A stretch of DNA of 64,000 bases from Phymatolithon calcareum (GCA_977006965.1 OZ345379.1:558001-622000), one strand, 5' to 3'. Shown: positions 29,590 to 42,171, numbered from the stretch's first letter. Numbers and translations: made by a program. Notes: generated by a model not told the origin, from the sequence alone.

Positions 29590-30035
29590 ATGAAGAAGGA
29601 GGAGCTCGTGCTAAGAGTGGGCGACTACCCTGGAGCAAACTTTGACAACGTTGTAGCATCACTTGTGTTGCAGTCACTGGCGACCAGCTGGTACAGGATG
29701 ATTTGGTGCCGTTTGACCTTGTTGCTAAGCCGGGCCGCAAGCGCAAGAGGCCCTACTTTCTGTCCGAAATGAGGGTCCGTCACTGCTCCTCGTGGGGAAA
29801 CGTCGATCACTTCTTGCAGACATGCACCAGGCCGAACATCCACAATACTGTTGAGGTGAAGCGAAAACAAATCGACAAAGCGGCTCAGTCCATGATAAAT
29901 AACCTCATCGCCTGCGATAACCTAGATACTACTTGCGACGAGAATCTAAAGCATAGAGTAGCGCACGTGCTTCTATCGTTTGTTGTTTATTTCCCTCGCA
30001 GCGACTCGATGGGATCGAGTGCAGGCGCCGTTTGA
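29590..30035 (+). pseudogene. Decayed transposon fragment with zinc-knuckle-like motif
   Basis: The plus strand reads PGRKRKRPYFLSEMRVRHCS followed by SWGNVDHFLQTC. This is the basic stretch and C-x-x-(C)-G-x-x-x-H-x(4)-C knuckle that end many Mutator-type transposases, here with one cysteine replaced (CSSWG). Preceding coding-like sequence is in another frame. Confidence 0.4.
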
Positions 30036-31756
30036 GAAATTTTTACACTGCTGGTATCGTGTTTCTTGTGGTTCAGTGCGGTCGCTACACGACAATAGTG
30101 AGTTTTTTGATTGTGAATTGTACCTCTTTACCTTGAGCTATCCTGCGGGTTCCCTTAAGATGTTGAGTAGTGTAGGGGTAACTAAAATGTTTTCTCTATT
30201 GTCCGTCTATACCACCACAGTGTACCCAGAGTACAACGCTGCGCTTATGCGCCGAGGCCGACGACCAGTCCGTCCAATCGCCGAGTCAGACTCGGGTAGC
30301 GATCATGGCGAACGTCACTCTCGCGCTAGAAGTGCTCGTGCGCGCGAGGCCCGTCTACCCCGCATAGAGCGGCACGTACGATACCTGCCGAACACCGGCC
30401 GTTCTGCATAGTGCATGTACAGGTGCAATTCTGCACGGTCGATTGCAGAGAGTGATCGCACGCTCCGAACTTGTAACTCTCAACTCTTCTGCGCCGGCCG
30501 CCCGGAAGGCCCAGAACGTGGCGCCGGACAATACACTCCCTCACAGTCCTCGCCTCCGGCAAGTGCTCGGTAGTACGGTTACATACCCACGGTTCCAGAC
30601 CCACGGTTCATCCCGCGTTCACGCCCTAAGCCGCTTCGCCCCCCTCGCCAAGGGAGCGCCACACTCCTGCCCGCCAGAGGAAAATACAAAAGCGTCGCCC
30701 CCGTCCTCGGGAGTTTATTATAATCACTGATCGACTGGAGCACGCTGCAGATCCTAAGATATTCGCTCGTATCGGGTTCAATTGGTGTGTCCATTGCAAC
30801 AATGGTGGTCATAAGAGCAAGTTCGCTAACCACCTGAGTTCCCAAAAGCCTCGTGAACGGCCGGAAATTCTGAACAAGGTACCGGACATTCTCACATATC
30901 CGTGTAGGGACAAGCAGTTCGATAACAAGGTCCACTTCGAGAGTCAAGTGTGAAGCGCATCGAAGGCGGCGCCGCCGCTATATCCGATAAATCTGCAACC
31001 TTGAGTTCCCCCGTAAAGGCATCGAATGCATATTTGGCTGCACAATCCGGAGTACCCGTGCCCACTATGGAAACAGACACTAGCCGATAATGCAGGAACT
31101 AAGCCCCGGCCGTTGGCCGTAGATTGTGGGGTTGTGAATGGCAGAAGTTGGCACACTGAGTTTGGTCGGGTTGTTCCCTGGCGGAAAGCCAAGGGCGGCG
31201 CGAAGCGCCGACCTTTATAGAAAAAGCAATGGATCAAAGATGACTTAGCAGGATGAGAATTGGATCAATGGAAGAATCTGGAAGCCGCTTCGCGGCTTTC
31301 TAGCCCGCCGCAGACGCGCCGAGGTGCTTACACTATAAGCACCTGTAAGCTGTATGCAGCAGTTCCAGGGTTTGCCCTTGATGATCCTTCATGGTGTAAG
31401 TACGCATCGAAACCTGTGGTACTGTAATGACTGTAATGCTATCTGTAAGGGCTTGCTGTAAATGCAAGCTGTAATGACAATTTGAAGGTAGCTAGTCTTG
31501 TAGGAACTGGAGGGTATGATTGTGGCGTTGGACGCCACAGAGATGTGGAGACATCGCACAAGACCGCAGGTGAACACCAGGTGTCCCTACTTGTGCTCAC
31601 TCTGATGTCCACTGCCAGAGTACTGCGAGTTTTACTCTATTTGGTACAGTACCAGAGCTTCCTGCACTCCGTGAAAACCACCGCGACTTCTCAAACGCTT
31701 CTCAACTACTTAAGGCCTGCAGACACTCTTCGCAACAATTCTCCGGTAGTGGGGCC
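30036..31756. other. Gene-poor stretch with hairpins and CTGTAA motifs
   Basis: The plus-strand segment 30240-30410 encodes an Arg/Ser-rich low-complexity peptide that could be a remnant of a gag-like protein. Two perfect hairpins lie at 31282-31298 and 31322-31344. CTGTAA recurs about six times between 31344 and 31480. No gene is supported. Confidence 0.35.
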
Positions 31757-34120
31757 ATGACAGAGAATTTAGCCTCTTTCCACGCAACATACCTCTCAAA
31801 ATGCCGCACTCTCGGTCTGACGGATAAAGAAGCCCTCGAAAGTAAACACGTTATACTCAATCCGAGCAGAGCAGCTAGCATATTTTTCTCACAAATATGT
31901 CCTTCCGAAGGCCAGTACCCTGAACCAGGCGTTCACAATCTCGTACAGCCACTTTATGTCTACAGCGAGATGCGATCGGATTCTCCGGCAATGGTCACAT
32001 ACACGAGTCAGTCAGCTCTCGCGGTATTGTGTAAAGCATTGCCAATGCTACAGCTCCATCTCGGCTCAGATTATTCCACTGATGAGTAACTTCGTGATGC
32101 AATTCAGTGACCCGCATCAGACCAGCCGTTCGCTACCTTTCTGCAGTTATCTCCCGCTCGAAGTTCCCTGGATGTACTACAAGCTTTTGAAAGAGCCATT
32201 ACTGTGATGTAGGATCTATACCGCCTTTTGGCAAAGCGCAAACCAAACGACACGGTTTCCCCCTTAGATCAGATACACGGGCCACTGCTCGTATAGAACC
32301 GGCCTTCGCCAAGGAAATTTCCTACAAGGATAGCCGCACATCGAAGGGACAGCGTGTTTTACACTCTCCGACTCATTATGTATCGCCGTGGTAGTCTCCA
32401 AGGTTCAGAAATCATGCGTACTCGGAGGGAAACTCCGCCCGTCTCGTTATGGCGCATCGCCACCTCGGAAGAGACAGCCGATCTCGCTTTTTAACCCCTT
32501 TTCCATGCTCCTAATTGCAGTACTTCATTTAAAAACTGGATCAGTATGCCCTGTAGAGGCTGTAAATCGGAAAGGAACTTCCCCCGCTTTTGCGACAAGA
32601 TAAGTCCCACCTCCATTCGTACTACGTGAAGGCAGCGTTTTTAACCGAGTCCAGAGAGGATAACGCGTATGCCTTTGAGGCATTGGAAATCATCCAGGAA
32701 GTGGATGACCACTCCTGGAACAGGCACCTAACCCCACACCTCTGAACACTATGGACGTGATTTAGGGTGATAGCGCATCAGCACTTCCAAGACTTTCACA
32801 ACCCAGCTCCGCTGGTGCTGCCAGGGAAACTCTGTTCTCCTTAGCGAAGAATGAGGCGCTGAAGGGATCTGTTCCCACTGAACGCCTTTTTAAATCGCTT
32901 GCAGACTTTTCCTTGGGACACTCATTGGTACATGACGGTCTAAAGGACTTCCCTATAGGAGTAGAAATTCCATCGCTCGGTATGCAAAGTTGAACGAGTT
33001 TGAGGCTATCGGCATGGAACACAGTGCTGAGATGAATCTAGCCTATCTTCCTGCATTCGGCCGTTATTGTCCTCATGCACACAGGGAACCAACTTTCTCT
33101 CCGAGCTTTGAGAGTTCCAGACTGGGAGCAATGTAATACTTCGCATGCCTCTCGACCGCAACGGCAGCTTCTTAGAGTTCATTACCAACGTCATCGACCT
33201 TGATGTTCCTTTGCTCACGATACGTGTTGATGAACATCAAGTGGTACACGAGATCACAAACGAGTTCTGTTCCCAGGAGAAGACAAATCTCAAGGCCCCA
33301 CTTATCCTCTAAAAGAGACACCTGTATCTAGAATGGCCAGGCCAGAAAGCGTGGTTATTTTCACGAGGATACAACTCACAAAGCTCCATCGACTATTCGC
33401 ACATCCCTCGTCAGAGAATCTCTTCAATCTTCTTAGACGAGTACAATCAGGAAACCGATCACCGGACACTTGACAGGTTCTAGAAAATATTGTGATCCGC
33501 TTCAGCTCCTGTCAGGGCAACGCTCCGAAGCCATTTTCCAGGTGAAGATGCCAGACAATATCGCCTTCAACTATGAAGTGTTAATAGACCATATGTGGGC
33601 TGAACCCCGTTCTCATAGACCTCTGCCACATGTGGTCGATAGAGGAACGCGATTTTGAACCGCACGCTTTGTCAAGAAAAAGAGTGACGGCAGAAAGCAT
33701 TTGGAATGCATTTGTCGAGTTTTGGGTCTCCGTATTCGTTGATTTTCCCAATTTAATTGCCACGATCAAGGCTCGGCCGTAGAGCAAATAATGACGGCGG
33801 CATTTCGTTCAATGAGCTCATATCAATTTTCAGTCCTTGATTCCACAGGCAGAAATGAAATATCTCAGCTCGAGCCCTCAAATGAGACCTCAAATCAATC
33901 CAAGGTACATTTTACCAACTTGTTGATCAATTTAGAATTCGATCAAAGCCTTCATCGAGGAATTGTCTACAGCGCGCCCGTCCATATTTAGAAAGAATCC
34001 GACCAAATCGGAGAAAGATTTCCTCCGCGTATTCGAAGTGAAGTATCCCTATCAATCCCTGCTTTTTAAGACAGGGAAAAGGAGGCCAGATTATTTTCTC
34101 AAGCGGTTCGAGTAATCGTT
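31757..34120 (+). pseudogene. Decayed Ty1/copia-like retrotransposon (gag to integrase)
   Basis: Plus-strand fragments in all three frames follow the copia order. A gag-like start is at 31757-32089 (MTENLASFHATYL). A knuckle-like MPCRGCKSERNFPRFC is near 32547. A protease region contains LDVPLLTIRVDEHQVVHEI and HLYLEWPGQKA (33190-33350). A pre-integrase zinc motif LTKLHRLFAHPSSENLFNLL (33360-33440) is followed by integrase fragments (CQ pair, MPDNIAFNYEVLIDHMW, then TAESIWNAFVEFWVSVFVDF near 33680-33745). The last coding-like piece is near 33941-34115. Many stops and frameshifts make it non-functional. No reverse transcriptase or LTR was recognised here. Confidence 0.7.
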
Positions 34121-34374
34121 TGCAAGCAGAAGACTTTGATGGCAAAGAACTACGTTTTAGAAAGAATGTAAAATAGGTCCGGATTTTATGCTCGGAGTGA
34201 TAGATTTTATTCTTAAGGTGGCCTACCGCTGCATGGTTTGCAATCAAGAGCTGTTCTCCTCCAGCAACTTGGGTCTCCCACTCGTAAATATTCATCTCTA
34301 CTCTTCTTTCAGGTTCGATTATGCGCGCGTTGATCACGTGGTATATTGGCCTTTAAGCCTTCAACAACACGTGT

Positions 34375-34467
34375 CGGCTCTGTGGTATAGTGGTCACACT
34401 GTCTCCGGGGGGTGCTCATATGCGGCCAAAAGAAACGCCGTGTTTCGAATCACGGGTGCGGTTTTTT
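34375..34467 (+). ncRNA. tRNA-like Pol III unit (tRNA pseudogene or SINE head)
   Basis: The A box TGGTATAGTGG is at 34383-34393, the B box-like GTTTCGAATCA at 34442-34452, and the oligo-T TTTTTT at 34462-34467. The B-box region folds as a perfect 5-bp stem CCGTG/CACGG. The acceptor ends do not pair and the A-to-B distance is long, so this is not a functional tRNA. The first 25 bases match the SINE head at 46757. Confidence 0.5.
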
Positions 34468-34499
34468 GCGGTGACGAGTCTGACGTTGTTTTTCTCCTA

Positions 34500-36977
34500 A
34501 TTTAGCGCAACGGGACTTTTTGGGAGTGGCGGTTTCGCATTATACAAGGGGTGAGAGCTAATTACAGTGTATTATTACGGCACAGAAGAAGTGAGCTATA
34601 AAGAATAGATTCTGGTTGTCCACGAGGACTCACAAAACATGGAACCACAGAAGTTGCTTCTGGTAGAATCGGCTAAAGAAGAGCGACAGGCAGAGAATAC
34701 GCTAGCTTACAATTGTCTAGCAGGAGTAATACCCTGCCGTAATCTAAGTAAAGTAAAAATTGCTTGCTAGCCCCGGGGGAATAAGAACTCATTACATTAT
34801 ATTATATATATATAGAGGTCGGCTCAGTCGAGAACAAAGCATGACCAATACCTAAAAATGTTTAAAATTTCGACCAAAGTACATTCTGTCCAGTAAATCT
34901 TGAAGGTTTCGATTGATTATGGACCGATTAAATGGTGTTTAGCTAATCAGTCAAGGAGTAGAGATAACAAGACCCTCTCATCGCCTGTTTGAGATATTGT
35001 ATGTTTCAAAGATTTAACGCAATTAAATATTTGGATTTGTGACATCATATGTCGTAGCAATTTAGATAAAATCTTGAGATTTTTTGAAGATTTTACAGAT
35101 TCTTTCGGTCCAGTTTATTGCTACAATTGTTCAGTGCGTGCTTGGCTCGGACGAAGGTCCAGCAGTGCCGCCCAAACCAGCATTTAATTCGAGAAACTTC
35201 GGTCGGTCAATGGGCATGGACCGCCCAAGCAAAAATCTAGTCTAGACATGACCTCTGCAACCACAAATATCGGCAGCCTTGAAGGTCAATATGCTTGTAC
35301 CAGATATTTGATTGGATGTTGATTGCACAAATAGACACACACCACTTACTTTACGGCTACCGAGGTGTTTCCACTGTCATTCCACGCTACTGCAGACTTC
35401 TGTCTTGACCGAATATACTGAAAAGGGTGTTTTCTGGAAAATAACGAAGTAACAGCTACATGTTGAGTGTACTGTAGAGACCTCTTCCCTCTCTGCGTTA
35501 TGGAGAGTAAAATGTGAAACAACCTACTACTGGCGCGGTGCCCGTCTATACAATTAGTGAATTTGAAAATCGTTTTGGTTTCTTTTGCCATGAAAAATAG
35601 AACGAGTTGAAAACTTAGCCGTTAGCCCTGCGGCGACCTACCGGTCACACCGAAGGCGGGATATGCCCCGTGATCGTGCTGACTAGCACTAGTCGGCACA
35701 TCGTCAGTGTTGAAGATGGTGGCCTGCGTTGCGTGAAACGTCCCAGACACGCCACACGCTTACAGCGATTAGCCATGAAGACGAAGAAGAGGACATGCGC
35801 GATGACGAGGACTTGGGACAAGTAGTGAAGACTCCGTTATAATAGATGAGGGCAGTGACGGCAATGAGGAGGATGCGGGTGGTGTCGATGAGGAAGCTGG
35901 TGTCGCGCAGAAAACCCAAGTGGACTCCGCCGATTGTTGTGAGGACGACAGGGCCGATGAAGGCAGCCGTGCCTAATCTAACCATCGAGAGGCTGCTACG
36001 TGTGCAGAGATCAATCCTCAAGGAGCGAGTAAAGAAGATGTCACCGTATTCGTTTCGAAAGTCCCGGTCGGCTGTCCGGCATCTCGGACTGGACCTTGAC
36101 GATTCCGGGCGGTCTTTAACTTTTCCAGAATCATGGAAAATGTATATCATTTCCTTGGACGAGAGATTCGTGGCTTGGGCTGAAGCCCAGCCAGACGAAA
36201 GGGACAGCGTGAGGAGAGGACAGCCAACGTATGAAGGACTCGCCGTTCATGCAGGCAATTGCGCTGACCTCAAGGAGATATTCAAAATCGGTTCGAAGTC
36301 TCCGTCCAGTCTAACAAAGTTCACGAGGTCCAAACCAAAATTTCCTTTCCTCCGCCATTGAATCAGATATCTCCTTACTGTAATCCTGACGGAATAAGTT
36401 GCTTGATTGCTTCTCTGGTTGGGTTACGGTGTCACGTGGAGGTTCGCGATATGGCTAGCTCAAAGCAGACGGCGAGTTGCAAACTGTTCGCAAGAACGTC
36501 GAACATTTGGTTACGTCTGGCGAAAAAGAGAGCTGTAATCTCCAGCACATCGAGTATGCCAGAAAAACTTCCTATTCCTACCTAGCCCTGGTGCGTTCTA
36601 AGACTTCTCCAAGACGAATCGTGCATGAAAACTACCTACGGAGATGTGAACACCTGCTTCGGTCACGCCGTCTGCTTCCATCTAGCCATTTCGCGAACCT
36701 CCTCTAGAATTTTACTCCGCGGTGATGCTCTGTTTCGCAGTCTACGTAGCACCGCATCACTACGTTGTACGCAAAGCTGATACCATTGGCAAGCTTAAAT
36801 TCATGCCGCGTTTCCATATTAGCCGTTAAGCTAACGAAACGTAGCCGTTCGCGTGACGAGACTCCATGTAGTATATTCCATGCTAAACTGCTGTACGCAG
36901 GAAAAACAACTTTCAGTACATAACACAAAACAAGTTTCGTTATTTAAAAACTATTCCCTATTCTTATTGAATACACT
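34500..36977. other. Gene-poor repeat-derived DNA
   Basis: AT-rich sequence without a supported gene. The piece 35030-35200 is a dispersed repeat. Around 35770-36360 the plus strand shows acidic coding-like sequence (SHEDEEEDMRDDEDLGQVV) broken by stops, then an ORF to 36361 (DLDDSGRSLTFPESWKMYI). It is probably the remnant of an unidentified gene or element. Confidence 0.35.
35030..35200 (+). repeat. Dispersed repeat, copy 1 (inverted copy at 44205-44375)
   Basis: The segments sharing TTCGGTCCAGT, ATTGCTACAATTGTTCAGTG and GAAGGTCCAGCAGTG align with the complement of 44205-44375, diverged but clearly related. Boundaries are approximate. Confidence 0.6.
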
Positions 36978-37029
36978 AATACAGGTCGATTAATGAGATT
37001 TATTAACTACTTATTAATCGACCTGTATT
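36978..37029. repeat. 17-bp perfect inverted repeat (hairpin)
   Basis: The arms are AATACAGGTCGATTAAT (36978-36994) and its exact complement (37013-37029), with an 18-nt AT-rich loop. It precedes the hypothetical ORF at 37124. Confidence 0.9.
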
Positions 37030-37123
37030 GTGGCATATCAGCACATGTTGCTCTTAGTAAGGGCAGCATTTGCTGTTATGGCAGTAGCTATCTTCTAACA
37101 CTTTTCTTCTTAAGTAGTGGCTC

Positions 37124-37588
37124 GTGACAGAGACGGCCCTCATTTGGAATGAGGTTTCGTATGTTCATTCTCAACCGGACATAGCCTTTTTGAAGCGACT
37201 CATTGACAAACTGGCCGAAAAGAAACTTACTCCCAATCCGCAAACGTTACAAGCCGTCTGTACAAGGGTGCAAGCCTTCTGGGGTCTCCATAGCGCGATG
37301 ATCGCCGGTGTTCCTCTGACCTTTCTACAGCCGAGCACTTGTTCCCCGAGGCCTTCCTTACCGAGCTCTCCTGCACAGTTTGCTTCGCCGAAAAGTCCGA
37401 AAGAAGTTCCTCCCAGCGTTGAATTTGTGCGAATCGTTCGACAGAGTGAAACCCGAGTTGTTTCTTCTCCTTCCCATAATTTAGTGGTCCGTCAAGAGAA
37501 CAACGCTTCCTCTGAGACTAGTGATATTTTAAATCTAAACTGCTTTAACTGCAATATTCAATCAAACAATATTATGGATCAGAACTAG
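37124..37588 (+). CDS. Hypothetical protein, 154 aa
   Basis: The frame begins with a near-start GTG-type codon; the first in-frame ATG lies at residue 59 (MIAGVPL), so this may be an exon or fragment. The N-terminal half is helical and charged (FLKRLIDKLAEKKLTPNPQT) and the middle is Pro/Ser-rich. No family is recognised. It lies in repeat-rich DNA and could belong to a transposon. Confidence 0.35.
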   Translation: MTETALIWNEVSYVHSQPDIAFLKRLIDKLAEKKLTPNPQTLQAVCTRVQAFWGLHSAMIAGVPLTFLQPSTCSPRPSLPSSPAQFASPKSPKEVPPSVEFVRIVRQSETRVVSSPSHNLVVRQENNASSETSDILNLNCFNCNIQSNNIMDQN

Positions 37589-37727
37589 TTAGTACGCATG
37601 GAAAGTTTAAATAAAAATATGATTCTTGTGTTTTAAATTTTTTTGGCTCCCTCCGCCAAGGCCTCATTTCTTTCGAAGCAGAACAAAAAGCGGCCTAGAG
37701 TCCCACCAACCAAGACATATTATTTTA

Positions 37728-38623
37728 TCAGTGTGTCAAATCTGATGATGAGAAGTTCAAGACGATGGTTGCAGAAATATATTTGATGCGATCATCTCTG
37801 CTGTGAGCTCTTCCAGTCAGCACTATTGGTCTTTTTCTCCGTTTGGCCCTTGAAATTGAAGAAAGCAACGGAGAAGAGGAATCCAGGACTCGACTCTTTC
37901 TGAAGTTCTGGGTAACGTGACGCAAGAGTAATAGAGAAGCTCTGAAATATTTCTTGCCTTCACGGCTACTGTTTCATTAGCGGAAATGTAAAATACAGAA
38001 GCTGTAAGATATGTTGCAGCTCGGATTCTTGCTGACCATCCTCTTCCGCCGGACGAGGAAATCTCGTCACGTGCTATTGCAAAAATATGCAGGCTACCGT
38101 ATGTCGACGACAATCTCGACAGTCGAACAGCACATCGAAATTCAATCCCGGCCTATATTCTGCACACAGAATCCACAAGAAAATAAGTCAGCGACTTAGC
38201 AGCATTTCCAGATATAGGATAGAAAAAGTGGACAAGTATGCGACCAGATGCATATTGGAGAGAGAGGAGTCCTTGAAAATCGCAGAACTACCCAAGATAT
38301 ACGAGAGCGATTCATCTACGCAGGATTCTTCGATGGACCATTTCGTTACGAGCACATCTTACATAAACAAACAATAATACCGAGTGAATAAAAAACTGAA
38401 GGGATACGAGTTTGGAACGAAGGGAAAAGTACATATGAATTATAGTACTAAGTCCAGGAACTTCCACGTGTACAAAAGCAAAATGACTTTTTTCAATCTT
38501 CACCGACTCTCAAAATTTTCTTCATACGCTTCGAAGTCAGATTCACATAAATATAGACGAAAATATATTTCACGAGCACAGCAATCGGAAAAAATAAGAT
38601 ATCAAGACATACTACACGACCAA
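37728..38623. other. Gene-poor flank of the 10-bp satellite
   Basis: Only short open frames without motifs were seen. The sequence from about 38384 joins in frame to the satellite, but this is accidental because the satellite has no stop in any forward frame. Confidence 0.4.
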
Positions 38624-40266
38624 ATTCATTTTCATTCATTTCATTCATTTTCATTCATTTTCATTCATTTTCATTCATTTTCATTCATTTTCATTCATTT
38701 TCATTCATTTTCATTCATTTTCATTCATTTTCATTCATTTTCATTCATTTTCATTCATTTTCATTCATTTTCATTCATTTTCATTCATTTTCATTCATTT
38801 TCATTCATTTTCATTCATTTTCATTCATTTTCATTCATTTTCATTCATTTTCATTCATTTTCATTCATTTTCATTCATTTTCATTCATTTTCATTCATTT
38901 TCATTCATTTTCATTCATTTTCATTCATTTTCATTCATTTTCATTCATTTTCATTCATTTTCATTCATTTTCATTCATTTTCATTCATTTTCATTCATTT
39001 TCATTCATTTTCATTCATTTTCATTCATTTTCATTCATTTTCATTCATTTTCATTCATTTTCATTCATTTTCATTCATTTTCATTCATTTTCATTCATTT
39101 TCATTCATTTTCATTCATTTTCATTCATTTTCATTCATTTTCATTCATTTTCATTCATTTTCATTCATTTTCATTCATTTTCATTCATTTTCATTCATTT
39201 TCATTCATTTTCATTCATTTTCATTCATTTTCATTCATTTTCATTCATTTTCATTCATTTTCATTCATTTTCATTCATTTTCATTCATTTTCATTCATTT
39301 TCATTCATTTTCATTCATTTTCATTCATTTTCATTCATTTTCATTCATTTTCATTCATTTTCATTCATTTTCATTCATTTTCATTCATTTTCATTCATTT
39401 TCATTCATTTTCATTCATTTTCATTCATTTTCATTCATTTTCATTCATTTTCATTCATTTTCATTCATTTTCATTCATTTTCATTCATTTTCATTCATTT
39501 TCATTCATTTTCATTCATTTTCATTCATTTTCATTCATTTTCATTCATTTTCATTCATTTTCATTCATTTTCATTCATTTTCATTCATTTTCATTCATTT
39601 TCATTCATTTTCATTCATTTTCATTCATTTTCATTCATTTTCATTCATTTTCATTCATTTTCATTCATTTTCATTCATTTTCATTCATTTTCATTCATTT
39701 TCATTCATTTTCATTCATTTTCATTCATTTTCATTCATTTTCATTCATTTTCATTCATTTTCATTCATTTTCATTCATTTTCATTCATTTTCATTCATTT
39801 TCATTCATTTTCATTCATTTTCATTCATTTTCATTCATTTTCATTCATTTTCATTCATTTTCATTCATTTTCATTCATTTTCATTCATTTTCATTCATTT
39901 TCATTCATTTTCATTCATTTTCATTCATTTTCATTCATTTTCATTCATTTTCATTCATTTTCATTCATTTTCATTCATTTTCATTCATTTTCATTCATTT
40001 TCATTCATTTTCATTCATTTTCATTCATTTTCATTCATTTTCATTCATTTTCATTCATTTTCATTCATTTTCATTCATTTTCATTCATTTTCATTCATTT
40101 TCATTCATTTTCATTCATTTTCATTCATTTTCATTCATTTTCATTCATTTTCATTCATTTTCATTCATTTTCATTCATTTTCATTCATTTTCATTCATTT
40201 TCATTCATTTTCATTCATTTTCATTCATTTTCATTCATTTTCATTCATTTTCATTCATTTTCATTC
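38624..40266 (+). repeat. 10-bp satellite (TTTTCATTCA)n, about 163 copies
   Basis: After one 9-bp variant unit at the left edge, the array is perfect from 38641 to about 40266, with no substitutions visible over 1.6 kb. The forward strand has only T, C and A. The unit has no stop codon in forward frames, which creates an artificial 629-codon ORF of SFIFIHFHSF repeats. Confidence 0.98.
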
Positions 40267-41794
40267 TGATTGAAATGAGGAAGTTTTGTAGGGAATTTCG
40301 AATCTGGTTATTTTTTGTTGTCATTGGGAATGTTGATCGGGTTATTACTCTAAGGCGGTCGGTTGCGTGGCAGGCGAGGGAAATGGATTGGCAAAATTCT
40401 GCCACTTACCACTTGCAGGAAGTTTGTACTCTTGCCGTGGCAAGAGAGGGTGCCGGATTGCTGGATCTAATTTCTTAGGCTGTTGATTTGAGCGGTCGAA
40501 GGGGATCCATTTTGTAGTCTTATGCTGTTCACGCAATTGTTTAAGCCGAATTTCTGTACAGGCTGGGAAGAAGAATTATGAAGGCCAGTCCCGCAGACAT
40601 GTACAATATTGAGACGCATTCGTAAGGGCGAATGCGCGGCTGGAAATAGTGGATATCATTTTCGATATGGACCTCGATGCGTGTGGCGTTGTGGGCGTGT
40701 GGCGTGAACTGGTTTCGTCCTCATTCAACAGATGTTGCTGCCGCATGGCGCAGACGGTAAGGGATGCGGTTGGAGTGTGATAAGGGTAGGGAGAGATGTG
40801 GTAGTAAGTGCCATCGGGGCAGGAAAGCACACGAGTTTCCAAATTTGAGTGCTCAAAGCGGCACCGGGCGACCTGGCACGGAGCGGCAAGGACGAAAATG
40901 CGATCCGAAGGCGACCTTCGCATCCTGGTTGACCGAATGCAGGAGACCGGGCACACGCCTTAGGTACTGGAACTTGGCGGCCGATGTAACTTTCGGTGGG
41001 GAACTTGGCAATGCAAGGAATTGGTTGTGCCTGCTGGCTATATATAGGGCGGTGGTCAGCGAACGGCCCTTTGTCCCACGGCACTGCACGGCGCCGCCAC
41101 GGTGCCTGCAAAAGGGGGGCCGGTTAAGGTCTATCAGTAGTGTAGAACGGGAAAGCCTACTAGTTGAATGGGAATACAGTATCTCTTCAGGGCCGGTCTA
41201 TCATATACCGCAGCAAATTTGTTTTCCGTTTCATGCTTCCAGTACGGAACTATCATATCGGGCAAAAGTGCTACATGTGTCTATACAGCAAATGCTGGTT
41301 GCCCGTCGCACAATTTGCCGCAATATTTGGCCTTGAGTACGACATTGTACTGGAGGTATTACTTGACCGTTCTGGCTTTTTTTGGTAGGAGGAAACGTAC
41401 CGTTATCGCAGCAGTCCAAGTTCCAGTCCTAGTCTTCTTCGTCAAAGAAGAAATCTTGGAATTGTTGCAGTGCGGCACAGAAATGACGCCACCCTCCGTT
41501 CTTCATGGCAATCACTCATCTAGTTCCTCTCCCACTTAGCCGCTAAACCAAAATGCGCCGCTTGAGATCGCCCTCCTGGCGGGCATCGCGCTTAACGACG
41601 ATCAACAGGACAGCAACCAAGAACCTACTTTGAGCTCTACGACGCTCGGGTGCAGGGATCGTACCGACTCTGGCATCGCTTCAAGAGCACCATCTTCCCC
41701 ATTCCCTTAGTCTCGGTACTCTTCGACAGTCGTTTAGCGCGGCCATAGCATTGGAAAGCTTTGCTTTCTTAGCTCAACGGCACAGTGCATGTAC
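40267..41794. other. Region without an assignable gene
   Basis: A GC-richer block at about 40560-41110 has overlapping open frames on both strands and a TATATATAG sequence at 41040-41048. It may be the edge of an old element or a promoter. No protein family is recognised. Confidence 0.35.
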
Positions 41795-42171
41795 AAAGTT
41801 CTCCGGAAGAACAGAAGGAGCAGAACGGCAAAAGGAAAACTATCCTGCCACGATAGTTGGTTATCGCCCCACAGAAACTGCTTCACCAGAAGTGTGGGCA
41901 GCCGCGATCGTAAGGGTTCTCGGACTATCTACCCTTGAGCCGCCAGGACTGTTCCTGCACGCTCCGTTTCCATCTGAAACCTTTTGAGAAGTTTGTTTGA
42001 CACTCGCTTCACCTCTGAACCTATTGATGAGATTTTCGTATTCTAGGATACAAGTTTGCTTGGTTCATACAGAACCAAGTTGAGCGACTAAACCAATACC
42101 TATTGTTCTGGAGTGCAATTCATTTGGTCGTGTTTTTCGTGTCTGCTGGCTGGATTTACGACCCAGCGTGC
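41795..42171 (+). repeat. Dispersed repeat, copy 1 (inverted copy at 58835-59200)
   Basis: The 377 bp run from AAGTTCTCCGGAAGAACAGA to TGGATTTACGACCCAGCGTG. They align to the complement of 58835-59200, sharing the peptide-level string VLGLSTLEPP and the flanking context. The element type is not identified. Confidence 0.7.

Noticed and set aside
34375-34467. Functional tRNA gene
   Set aside because: The A and B boxes are present, but the acceptor arms do not pair and the spacing is too long, so it is treated as tRNA-like only.
38384-40273. A 629-codon open frame of repeating SFIFIHFHSF
   Set aside because: The 10-bp satellite unit has no stop codon in any forward frame, so any read-through gives a long ORF. 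There is no independent coding evidence.
40725-41336. Overlapping ORFs on both strands in a GC-rich block
   Set aside because: Open frames on both strands reflect GC content. No domain or consistent start was found.
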